NCBI RefSeq assembly: GCF_026210795.1
Contig: NC_089429.1
Span: 6,047,001 to 6,111,000 of the forward strand
DNA length: 64,000 bases
Reading direction: 5' to 3'
Source of the DNA: Rhizophagus irregularis
Lineage: Eukaryota > Glomeromycota > Glomeromycetes > Glomerales > Glomeraceae
Position numbers and translations under genes: made by a program. The notes under the pieces are model-generated. The model was not told the origin of the DNA and searched no databases. It worked only from the letters and a program-made list of their open reading frames with translations. Position 1 is the stretch's first letter. Every line of letters begins with the position of its first letter. This document shows positions 45,639 to 54,771 of this stretch, one piece after another.

Positions 45639-45851
45639 TCATATGTGAATATTAAGATTTAGATAAAGCGAATTCAATTCGTAGAATACGTTGGGTAATA
45701 ATAAGTTTGACTTATTTTTAAGTAGAGAAGCATCTGATGCAACTTCTACTACCTCAACTATATATACTGCCAATACTACAATATCGATTACTACTACTGC
45801 ATTAAAAGCAATAATAACAACAGGTCTAACAGTGGAAGTTGATAGGTTCAT
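45639..45851 (-). CDS. Hypothetical small membrane peptide, 70 aa
   Basis: Starts in a good context (AAAATGAACC) with MNLSTSTVRPVVIIAFNAVV and IDIVVLAVYIVEVVEVA, one predicted TM helix at about residues 10-36, then a hydrophilic tail. No family recognised and no partner nearby. A second hydrophobic frame follows on the same strand (45426-45629) but lacks an ATG. This may be a chance frame in low-complexity DNA. Confidence 0.3.
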   Translation of the reverse strand: MNLSTSTVRPVVIIAFNAVVVIDIVVLAVYIVEVVEVASDASLLKNKSNLLLPNVFYELNSLYLNLNIHI

Positions 45852-46029
45852 TTTGATTAGATTTGTTTTTAAGCTTTTCGAGAATTGATTTGTTTGATTT
45901 TTTTTTGATTTATTTGATATAAGTGTGATTTGTTTTTGTTCTTGAACCTTTTTTTATTACAAGGGCGAAATCAAAGCGTATTTATAAAACAAATTTTAGA
46001 CGTTCAAGTCATATGATTAAAGCATAGAT

Positions 46030-46460
46030 TAATTTATTTTTCGCCATTATCTCCTTTCCTACATATTGCATAACTCATTTTTAATGTCTAACTATCTTAA
46101 GTAATTTATTTTTCACCGTTATCTCTTTCCTACGCATTGCATTGTTCATTTTTAATATTATTCTCCCGTTAATATTATTATTACTTATCTTTTTTATCTT
46201 TTGTAGTTTATTTTTAACCTTTGCCATTATCTTCCTTTTCTAAGCATTAATATTCTCCCGGTGATGTTTTTATTTTTTTTTTATCTTTTATGTAGTTAAT
46301 TTTTAACCTTCGCCATTATTTTCTTTTCTGAGCATTGCATTGTTCATTCTTAATAATGGGTTTCATTTTTTTACCTTTACGTAATTTAATTTTAACCTTT
46401 ACCATTATCTTCTTTTCTAAGCATTGCATTGTTCGTTTTTAATATTCTCCCGTTGACGTT
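46030..46460. repeat. Minisatellite, about 5 units of 85-110 bp
   Basis: Recurring blocks of TTTTTAACCTT.GCCATTAT, CTTCTTTTCTAAGCATTGCA, TTGTTC.TTTTTAATATTC and TCCCGTTGA.GTTT run in the same orientation. Unit length varies by internal T-run changes and deletions. No coding frame. Confidence 0.75.
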
Positions 46461-46839
46461 TCAAATATAACAATTTTAAAATAGTACTATGCAGTCTTTA
46501 CTATTTTTTTGCTCGACCAATCAATGGTGATGGATTTGCGGATGATCACATGCCTATTTATAATCACAATTGCAAGTATGAATAATACTTACCGTACAAC
46601 TAATAAACGCACTATAAGAGCCCTGTTATTAGCTTTGTTTAATGAATTAAATAGATATAAATTAAATAGACAATACGATAAAAATCAATTTATTTATATT
46701 CAAATATACGAAAATATCTTCAAAGAAAATATTTACTAAATAATATGCCTTTCATTAAGATTTTAATTTATATTGAATATTAATAGGAAAAAATTCCCAA
46801 TAAATATTAAGTAATTTTGGAAAATGCAGTACTTATTTT

Positions 46840-48400
46840 ACCCGTTAATTACAGGATTGACCCGCCGCTTCTTATAGTAGGTATCTGCTATAGTAAACAA
46901 CAGGTATCTGCCAAAGTAAACGGCAGGTACCCGATACTTTTTCAGCGGTCTCCTGATCTTTTTTTTGGGGTATATTATAATTAATTTTGGCCGAATCTTT
47001 AAATTTCTTTCCATATTTGAAAATTCGGATTAATTTTATATTATGGCGGATTTATGAAATACCCCAAAATTTGTGCGTCATGTCAAATTAAATAAATATT
47101 TGACAGTGTTTTAGTTATTTAAGTCTCAAATTTATTAATGAACAGCCAAAATGAGCTCTAAAAAATTTTTTTGTACCCCCGAATCTTGCGTCTAACCAAT
47201 TTTTCCAGTGTTAAAGGCGCGTCATTATTTGACATTTTTTAGGAAAAGAGCTTAATGTTTCTGTAATTCAATTTTAATTCCCAAGTGCGTAGCAGGGTTT
47301 TTGCCAAATTTCATAAATCCGCCGCAATGAATTATTAGTGGACTTGTTTTTCCATAACAGAGGTATTAGCGAATACCTGCTGTAATTAACAGCGGGTACC
47401 TTCCGTTTCTTATGACGAGTACCCTTCATAACATATAACGTATACAACGCTATGAAATATAGCGTATTTAACGTTATTTTTTGCGACATGTTACCCTGAA
47501 ATTGCATGTTAACCTGACAGAACAGGGACCTGCCGTAAAAAATAACGTATACGCGTAACGGTATACGCTGTATGCTATGGCTTTCCATAAACAATATAAT
47601 GAGTGGCGTTTTATGGCAAGCCGTACTGGTCAAAAGACCGTCACTAATATAGCATGTACTCATTATAATTTAAGGCGTGTACCCGCTATAACTTACAGCA
47701 GGTTACCCTTGCATTATATTAATTTTTAGGGAGTGACTCACTGTATAAATTAACGAGTACCCGCTGTAACTTATGACAGGTACCTGCTATTTTTTGTTGC
47801 AGGTACCAGTTAATTTATAGAGCAGTTTCTTTAATTTTTTTATTCATAAAATCCAAATATTAGAAAGCTGTGACGTTTATAACCAGATTTATAGCCCTAG
47901 AAAAAAGGTTTGTACTAAATTTGTGCCAAACGGGCTAATCATACAACATTTATTCGAAATTTGTACTAAAAAATAATATAAAATTCGAACAAATTCTAAA
48001 CAAATATCGTATGATTAACCCAATTGGCACAAATTTAGCACAAACTTTTTTATAGGGTAGGCTAATAAAATTTCATTAGAAAATTTCTAAAATTTCTAAA
48101 GTTTGTCATAATGTTAGCAAAAAAAAAATATTTTTATTATAAAAATCACACTTCTTAATACATTGATTTTGTGGGCCATTTTGTAGCAAGCGCCTGCCGT
48201 TTGTTATAGCAGATACCTGTCGCTAGTTATAGCAGGTACCCGTTAGTTTATACAGCAGGTTGCCCTATATCCTGTTAATTTCAGGGGTATCCCGCCGTAA
48301 AAAAACAACATATACACGCTACAAACTTTAACATGTATTCGCTGTATATTACTGCGCACTTTTGACCATAGCGGCTTTCCATAGCGTTTGAGCATCTATG
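46840..48400. repeat. Interspersed GGTACC / AGCGGGTAC repeat complex
   Basis: Short related words (CAGGTACCCGCT, AGCGGGTACC, AGCAGGTTACCC, CAGGTATCTGCTATAG) recur at least a dozen times in both orientations at about 46880-46950, 47370-47420, 47680-47710, 47750-47810 and 48185-48270. Each is next to TTATAGC or TTA.AGC sequence. A longer direct repeat pairs 47530-47600 with 48292-48385 (CGCCGTAAAAAA, CGTATACGC, GGCTTTCCATA). A fold-back MITE sits inside. The repeats have no clear coding content. They look like a decayed element family built from GGTACC-centred palindromes. Confidence 0.55.
47892..48060. mobile_element. Fold-back MITE, about 170 bp, 50-bp TIRs
   Basis: The left arm (CCCTAGAAAAAAGG.TTTGT, CTAAATTTGTGCCAA, GGGCTAATCATAC) is mirrored by the right arm ending TTTTTTATAGGGTA. 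Arms of about 50 bp flank about 70 bp that is itself partly palindromic (AATTTGTACTAAAA). Flanking TA would fit a Tc1/mariner-type target. Nothing is encoded. Confidence 0.7.
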
Positions 48401-48681
48401 CAATCAAAATTAGATTTATTAAATATAACCTTTATGAGACTAACTTATCAAATTGATTGAACAATATCAGATAATTTTTTAACAAGCATTTTATCTTTAT
48501 AAATTGCTATATTTAGTCTAGTACTATTTTTTTTTTCCCTGCATACATAAAAAGTTGTAACGGTTTATTTAGGCTAAGTATAACTCTATTACAAATGTGT
48601 GTATTTTTATACTCCACTCCAACCAACCCAACCCCAACCCGTTCGTTTTAACTTTTTCCTACGTATTAACAATTTCTACTA

Positions 48682-48822
48682 TTGATTCAACTACTGAATC
48701 AGACAATGCATATGAAAGAAAGTTTATATGGAAGAAGAGATTTAAGGATAAATTTAAAAAATTGGACTAGCGGAAATAAAGATGAATTTATAGAACAATC
48801 ACAGCTTAATGTTGGTTACGGT
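48682..48822 (+). pseudogene. Protein kinase N-terminal linker fragment
   Basis: LKNWTSGNKDEFIEQSQLNV is the conserved 'F.NWTSGN..ID.FI..SQL' linker that precedes the kinase domain in the Glomeromycotina kinase family. The frame ends a few codons later inside a MITE, and no kinase domain follows. Confidence 0.65.
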
Positions 48823-48932
48823 ACATTTCGCCGAAAGGACGTTTCGCCGAAAAATAGGGCCAATATTATGCAGAGTTATAAATAACTCAGGCCAGAGATT
48901 ATTTTTCGGCGAAATGGCTTTCGGCGAAATGT
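48823..48932. mobile_element. MITE, 110 bp, in kinase fragment
   Basis: Ends ACATTTCGCCGAAAGG and its complement; each end contains two TTTCGCCGAAA palindromic words, giving about 33-bp TIRs. GGT flanks both sides (3 bp). It lies just after the kinase linker motif and disrupts that frame. Confidence 0.75.
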
Positions 48933-49627
48933 GGTTTGAAATATCGATCAGTAGCCACTACATTATTGCCTTAGAGGAGTAAGATAGAAAATAGAAAAGA
49001 ACTTATCATATTTTTAATTTTCTTTTATGATAAAATGAATTATATGACGTTCATCAAATTTATATAAGCGTGAGTTTTCGGTTCTTCATGTCTCATCTCG
49101 TAATGATTTGAAGAATAAAAAACAATCACATTCAAATTCCATTTAAATTATTTTATCATGTTTTGCTTTTGCATTAAAAATAAAGCAGATATTTAATTTT
49201 TATTTTTTTCTTAATGTCCTAATTTTCTTTATTTAATTTATCTTATATATAATAAAAAATAACTTATTCTCTTAAAAAAAATTTGTTTTTAAACATAGAT
49301 TGTTCTTATATTCTTAATTTGTAAAATTCGAAGAGACGAAAAGTTTAACGAATAATGTATTTGTGTCTAGTAAATAATCCTTATCGAAGTCATGTGTTTG
49401 TGATTATTAAGAACATTGCATTACATATTAGTACCATATTGTATAATATAGTTATTGGATAGGTAAAAATATTGGTCACCGTAGCCATCCAATAACTGTA
49501 TTATTACGCATGCCACCCACCCAACTAATTTTAACAGTTTTTATATAAAAAGTCTAATTAAATTAACGTGCTAATTTTATATAACCCACCCTAGATACTA
49601 CAAACAATACCTATTATATAATAACAT
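48933..49627. other. Intergenic, AT-rich
   Basis: A near-palindromic pair, CCAATAACTGTATTATTACG (49486) and GTATAATATAGTTATTGGAT (49440), may be the ends of a 70-bp fold-back sequence. No gene seen. Confidence 0.4.
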
Positions 49628-50974
49628 TTAACAATAAAAATCTGTAAGTTCACCAAGATATATATTACTTGATTTTTCCAAAATTTCTGAGCTTTTTAAA
49701 TAAGGTATAGAATCATTAAAAATCTTAATGTTTTTTAGACCAGTTGGTGCTGATCTATTTAATATTCTTAATAATTCTTTGATATTTTCTGCCCCTTGCT
49801 CATAATTCCCACAATTATCATCAATAATTAAATTTAACTTCTTCAAGTTTTGACAATTTCTTAGTAATATTTCAAATTCAACAAAATGTTCCAGTGATGA
49901 TGGGAACACCAACATTAATACTTCAATTATAGGGCAATTTTCATAGATACTGCTGATTAATAAAAGAGTATCTTTGGTGTAGTTTTCATAATGATAATCA
50001 TCATCATAATAACTATTATAATTTGGCAATATTTCCTTAATATATCCACCACTATTAGTGATTATATTAATTACCGCATTCATATTTATATAATCTATAT
50101 GAAGTATTTCTAGATTATAATATATCGGCAGTAATGTTTCATTCTTTGAGCAATACTTATTGAGTATTAACGTTTTCAACTTGTGAAATTTTGGTAGTAT
50201 TCTGAATAACATATGTTCTTCATGATAAAGTAATTGGAAGTATAATATTAAATGATTTATCATATCTGACTTTTTCTCTAAAGCGAGTATTATCTTGGTA
50301 TAAGGGTCATTCGTAATATTATGTTCGGTTTTAAAATCATCTGTCCATTTAAAATATCTTAAAATTTTCTGAACTTTAATTAATTCAACTACTCCATCAT
50401 TTACGTTATGAGTTTTATTAATAATGATCAACCTCTGTATATTTTGACAGTTATATGCTAATCCACAAAAGTATGAAGGATTAGTAGATGTATCGCACGT
50501 TAATTCACAAAGTGATTCAAGAAGAGCCTTAGTTTCTGGAAGATAAAATGAAAGCATTTGATGATCAATTGATATCATATTTAAATACTTCAAATTTGTA
50601 CATTGTCTTATTAAGAAACTGCAAATTTTTCGTTGCAAAGAAGGTTTAATCATAGAAATTATTTTTTTTATAATTTCTATATTAATGCAATTGCAGAAAG
50701 ATAGATAATTAAATGAAAGTTGTTGGTATGAAAAAAGTAAGTGACTTGGTAATAATATTTTAATATCTTGAGGTAAATAGAAACAAATAATGTTGAATAA
50801 AGAATTTTTATTACTATAAGTAATATTGTACTGCCAAGGGTTTTTCCATAAAATATGAACTGCGATTTCACACCAAAGTTTATTGATCATTAAACACGAA
50901 AATAAAGTTTTTGGATCATCTTGAAGTTCTTCAAGTATTAAAAAAAGAATATCACTATTGTATTTAATAGCCAT
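49628..50974 (-). CDS. F-box / LRR-like protein B, intact (448 aa)
   Basis: The start is the Met of MAIKYNSDILFLILEELQDD, giving the F-box at residues 5-45 (LFLILEEL, LFSCLMINKLWCEIAVHILW). LRR-like repeats follow (CTNLKYLNMISIDHQ, NCQNIQRLIIINKTHNVNDG, LPKFHKLKTLILNKYC, NCPIIEVLMLVFP, NCQNLKKLNLIIDDN). It diverges from the 7.9/21.8/53.6-kb subgroup. It is the functional-looking partner of the shattered plus-strand copy at 24-26 kb in the other arm of the inverted duplication. Probable role: substrate receptor of a Skp1-Cul1-F-box ubiquitin ligase. The N-terminal extension of 14 codons is regarded as untranslated. Confidence 0.85.
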   Translation of the reverse strand: MAIKYNSDILFLILEELQDDPKTLFSCLMINKLWCEIAVHILWKNPWQYNITYSNKNSLFNIICFYLPQDIKILLPSHLLFSYQQLSFNYLSFCNCINIEIIKKIISMIKPSLQRKICSFLIRQCTNLKYLNMISIDHQMLSFYLPETKALLESLCELTCDTSTNPSYFCGLAYNCQNIQRLIIINKTHNVNDGVVELIKVQKILRYFKWTDDFKTEHNITNDPYTKIILALEKKSDMINHLILYFQLLYHEEHMLFRILPKFHKLKTLILNKYCSKNETLLPIYYNLEILHIDYINMNAVINIITNSGGYIKEILPNYNSYYDDDYHYENYTKDTLLLISSIYENCPIIEVLMLVFPSSLEHFVEFEILLRNCQNLKKLNLIIDDNCGNYEQGAENIKELLRILNRSAPTGLKNIKIFNDSIPYLKSSEILEKSSNIYLGELTDFYC

Positions 50975-51053
50975 TTTATTTTGTTTTAGGGGGGAAAAAA
51001 AAAAGATTGATAACAAAATTTAATAATGATAAAAATGAAGGGTAAAAATCCAT

Positions 51054-51062
51054 CCTTATATA
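51054..51062 (-). promoter_or_regulatory. TATA-like element upstream of F-box B
   Basis: TATATAAGG behind a T/A run on the minus strand, about 80 bp before the ATG; same arrangement as at the 7.9- and 21.8-kb F-box genes. Confidence 0.4.
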
Positions 51063-52556
51063 AAAAAAAATCAGCAATTTTTTGCCAAGGCTTTTACGTA
51101 TAATGATTTATTTAAAGAGTAGGGGCTCGCGTATTCAATTCGTAATTTGTTTCAAAAAAAACGAGTGATTTTTCTTCTACATTAAATTTTATTATATAAC
51201 ATAAAATGATATCTTTATGAAATCAATATATGATAATGCGTTATCGTACAATTTTACTGGTCAAAATCAAATTTTTACTTTGTTAACTATATATATATAT
51301 ATAATAAATATTCTTATCCTTGGTGATTAAATAAGAATAGAAGGTTTAATAACATTCACTTTCAGAAATTTCATATTTTTTTCAATTATAAAATGTACAT
51401 TCGGAATTATAAAAATAATAATAATAATGTGGCGATTGTGGCGTGCGCACAATTCGATCGTGTATCATCTAATTTTAATTTGTTGAAAATCAAAATCAAT
51501 AAGCTTAAATTTGTGCATAAAAATGATCTCTGTTTAATATATGGCGTTAATATATAAATAAATTTTATTACTACATATAAATTGGATTAATGAAAATTTT
51601 ATTTAAACACCATCAATATTTTCGATTACATATCATTAATGTGTAATATCCGATATCACCGATATCAGATAACGATCATTGTTTCTTATTTTGATGTATA
51701 AAGTATATGAGGTTTCAGTTAAAAATAACACTACTTTAAAATATTTATTTTTTGTATCGCAGCTTACGGTTATTTTGTATAATTTCTACTATTAAAGATG
51801 GTATATCGAAATAAAAGATTCAAGCTAAAAAAAATATGAGAACTTGTCTATTTTTATTTTTGAATGATAATAATGATAATAAAATAAACAATCTATGGAA
51901 AGTGCTTTTGACAGCAGTAGACTTAGTAGTTGTTTACAACTACTTTGATTCACGGAATTCTTGTTCCGAATCAAGTGCTGGCCCCGTAAGATTAGCCAAA
52001 TATACAACAAAACAAATCTTTGTTTATTCATTTGTTTTACAACAACAAGATGATATAGTACAGCTGCGATAACATTAAAATGAAACATATAAAAAAAGGG
52101 AATTGAACCGAAAAAACAATAGAAATATGTTTTTGTTTAATATTATTCAAAAGATTTCGAAACCTTCAAACAAATAATATTATTGATTACGTAATCATGT
52201 TTCATTTTTTGAAACTTTCATGTCTAAAATTGGATACAATGATGGTAATCGGATAGAACGTAGATTAATTCCGCCCCCATTTTCACTCTTTATTCTCTTT
52301 ATTACGGCCGATAAATTATGGTGATACTACGTTTTATTACTTGTGTACGTAGATTAATTTTCTTTCAAACTGATAAGAGATTCAAATCGATTATGCAAAC
52401 CCCTGTTTCAATAAATCATTTATCTTAATAACTGTTGGTACTAAATATAGTAATTAATTGATTGTTATGTCTGCAACAAATCGTTCCTATACAAATACAG
52501 TATGTTATAGTGTTTCATTTTATCCATACACAATTATTTATCATCTCATCATTAAC

Positions 52557-52740
52557 AATGACAAACTGTTGCAGATGTTCTATCAAATTGCATAAAGACC
52601 CTGCTTCTTTATGTTCATATATCTTAGTATACTGTACCCTACATTATGGAAATGTCTTGCCTTCATAAATTTTATTAATTTATAATACAATACCAAATGT
52701 TCATGATATTTTTAAAGAATTTTTTTTTAGCGGTAAATAA
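52557..52740 (+). pseudogene. F-box A remnant in arm 2
   Basis: LTMTNCCRCSIKLHKDPASL with CSYILV corresponds to the first 30 or so residues of F-box A (LTMVQLVADVLLLIL...DPSSLHSCVLV) with heavy damage. The sequence then jumps, at about 52690, to what is the 3' flank of F-box A in arm 1 (the GCGGTAAA block). The body of the gene, about 1.2 kb, has been deleted. Confidence 0.75.
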
Positions 52741-52859
52741 TGTTATTGTTTATCTTGACGTGGCGTAGTTAAATATCCAACCTTTTTTACTAGTTTTATT
52801 TTTAATAAAAGATGTCGAAAATTTTTTTTGTCATCCTTGTCTTAAAACGCACAAATCAA

Positions 52860-52975
52860 ATTATTGGTCGAGTTATCTAAATTTTGGCCATCTGCATCAG
52901 AAGTGGATTTATCTCCTTTGTAAAATGAAAATTGAAGACATTAATTAGTAAAGCATTAAAAAGCAGCATTACGGA
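52860..52975 (+). pseudogene. Kinase C-lobe remnant in arm 2
   Basis: GGCCATCTGCATCAGAAG and AAAATGAAAATTGAAGACAT match the minus strand of 20290-20345, the tail of the kinase fragment in arm 1. Only the last few dozen codons are left, with stops. Confidence 0.55.
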
Positions 52976-53568
52976 ATTTATAAATGTATCAACTGCGCCA
53001 GCGCGAACATCATTTAACGAGATTTTACTATTGTGATTTTTTTTTTTGTTAGTCAAAAATGGAATAATGAAACATTAAAAGCCTTATTCTCCTAAATAAT
53101 TTATTTCTTTCCATAACCTGCAAATAATCAATAACTTAATATAGTAATGATTGTCAAATAATGTATTATGATGTATTCTGGTGATCAGCAGGTGACGGTT
53201 AAATCATTTGAACATATATCAGAAAACGTGATTTATGATCATGTGATTTTGTTGCATATGGCGCGGTTGTGTCAACCAATATTATTTAGCGCAGTATTTA
53301 TAATTCCAGAGCACATTTTCTTCATTTTGTAATCGATCAATCATTTATTATGATTTAATTAACATACAAGTGACTGAGGAATCAGTTGTTTTTAGAAATT
53401 TAGATATAATTTATTAATATGAAAAATTAAATCTTATTTGAATAAAATACTAGTTTAATAAAAAATATATATATATATAAATTTTAATGATTTAAAACCA
53501 CTTTTTAATTCTTATAGGTGAATTTGATCGGAAGTTTCTAATGACTCCAAATTTTTTACCAAAAATTT

Positions 53569-54771
53569 TCAATTTACATATTGTTCATAATCCTTACTAT
53601 TAAGTACATCTTTAGTATCGGACATATTATTATTTTCTTTTGTATAATAAATTTTTTTCAAATGTACACAATTTGAAAAAATATTACCAACTAAATTCAA
53701 ATTATTAGGATTAATGACCATAGTTAATCTTATTATTTTTGAACAATACATAGATATAATGTTAATTAATGTTTCATTTTCGATTAAATAATCTCGAGAC
53801 TCAAGTGTATGACGTATATTAATTTCTGAAATTTTGCCACCAGATCTTTCGATTATTAAGTATTCAATATTACATGGCAAGTATGAAGTTTCTAAATATT
53901 GTAAATTTGGAAAAAAGGACGTTCTTAAATAGAGCTCCCATTCTTGCCATATTATACTATTATAAAATTCACCATCATCATCATTATATAAGATTAAATA
54001 TTGTAAGTTCGTTAATGATGGAAAAAAACTGGGTGAAATTAATGTGATGGTTAATCTCAAAATGATTTTTTTTAGCGTGATAGCATTACTACCAATCATA
54101 TCACTTAATTGTTCACACAAAAGTGGTAGATTATTTTTCATTCTAATAAATGAAATTAAATCATCATTATCCTTACTATTTATTACTTCAAGGTCTGCTA
54201 TATTTTGACAATCTATAATGGCTAAAAGTTCTGGAATCATATATTCTACATTTATTTTCAATTGACGTATGCCGGAAAAAAATTCTTTTACATTTGGACA
54301 AAATAAAAACAAACTTTTATTTTTAATCCAATCGAAATACTTTATATTTTTACATTTGCTAAAAATAAATTGATATATTTCAAATTCAAATACATTTTCT
54401 TCGTGAACAGAAAGAGAATCCGTCTTAATCGAAAGTTGTACCATATCTTCAATCCAAATCGGTGAAAGATAGGTAAAAAAATCCATATAATTAAATAATA
54501 ATTTATTTGAAATTGGATTTGAAGGTAAATTAATATTTAATTCAGACAACTTATCTTTTGGAAGAAAATGGAAAATTATATTATATAGTTTTTTACGTGA
54601 TTCTATTTTATGAACATAAGGATTATAAGAATAAAAAAAATATTTCCATAAAATTGGTATTGCCAAACAACACCAAGTTCTGTTCACTAAAATGCATGAA
54701 TATAACGAAGCGGAGTCAAACCGCAATTCAGTTAAGATCAATAGAAGAATATCATCGATAAGTTTTGTCAT
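53569..54771 (-). CDS. F-box / LRR-like protein, slightly truncated (400 aa)
   Basis: MTKLIDDILLLILTELRFDS starts the F-box (residues 1-45; SLYSCILVNRTWCCLAIPIL). It is close to the 475-aa protein at 7.9 kb: shared blocks include ESRKKLYNIIFHFLPKD, WQEWELYL, NIEYLIIERSGGKISEI and NIFSNCVHLKKIYY. Two differences stand out: an in-frame gap of about 13 residues in the middle (NNLPLLCEQLSD against NKLQSLFLDFNNNVKDTCTL), and loss of roughly 60 C-terminal residues, the frame ending SKDYEQYVN. It may be functional because the F-box and most repeats remain, or it may be decaying. Confidence 0.75.
   Translation of the reverse strand: MTKLIDDILLLILTELRFDSASLYSCILVNRTWCCLAIPILWKYFFYSYNPYVHKIESRKKLYNIIFHFLPKDKLSELNINLPSNPISNKLLFNYMDFFTYLSPIWIEDMVQLSIKTDSLSVHEENVFEFEIYQFIFSKCKNIKYFDWIKNKSLFLFCPNVKEFFSGIRQLKINVEYMIPELLAIIDCQNIADLEVINSKDNDDLISFIRMKNNLPLLCEQLSDMIGSNAITLKKIILRLTITLISPSFFPSLTNLQYLILYNDDDGEFYNSIIWQEWELYLRTSFFPNLQYLETSYLPCNIEYLIIERSGGKISEINIRHTLESRDYLIENETLINIISMYCSKIIRLTMVINPNNLNLVGNIFSNCVHLKKIYYTKENNNMSDTKDVLNSKDYEQYVN

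Larger units (their letters stand above)
49628..53260. repeat. Inverted segmental duplication, arm 2
   Basis: Reverse-oriented counterpart of 20130-26180 with the same order of landmarks read backwards: F-box B, the flanking non-coding block (51550-52420), F-box A remnant, kinase C-lobe remnant. It is shorter than arm 1 mostly because F-box A is nearly deleted here and F-box B lacks the insertions. Confidence 0.8.

Noticed and set aside
51836-52088. Overlapping small frames on both strands
   Set aside because: They fall in the non-coding block shared by the two duplication arms and are not conserved as frames in arm 1.
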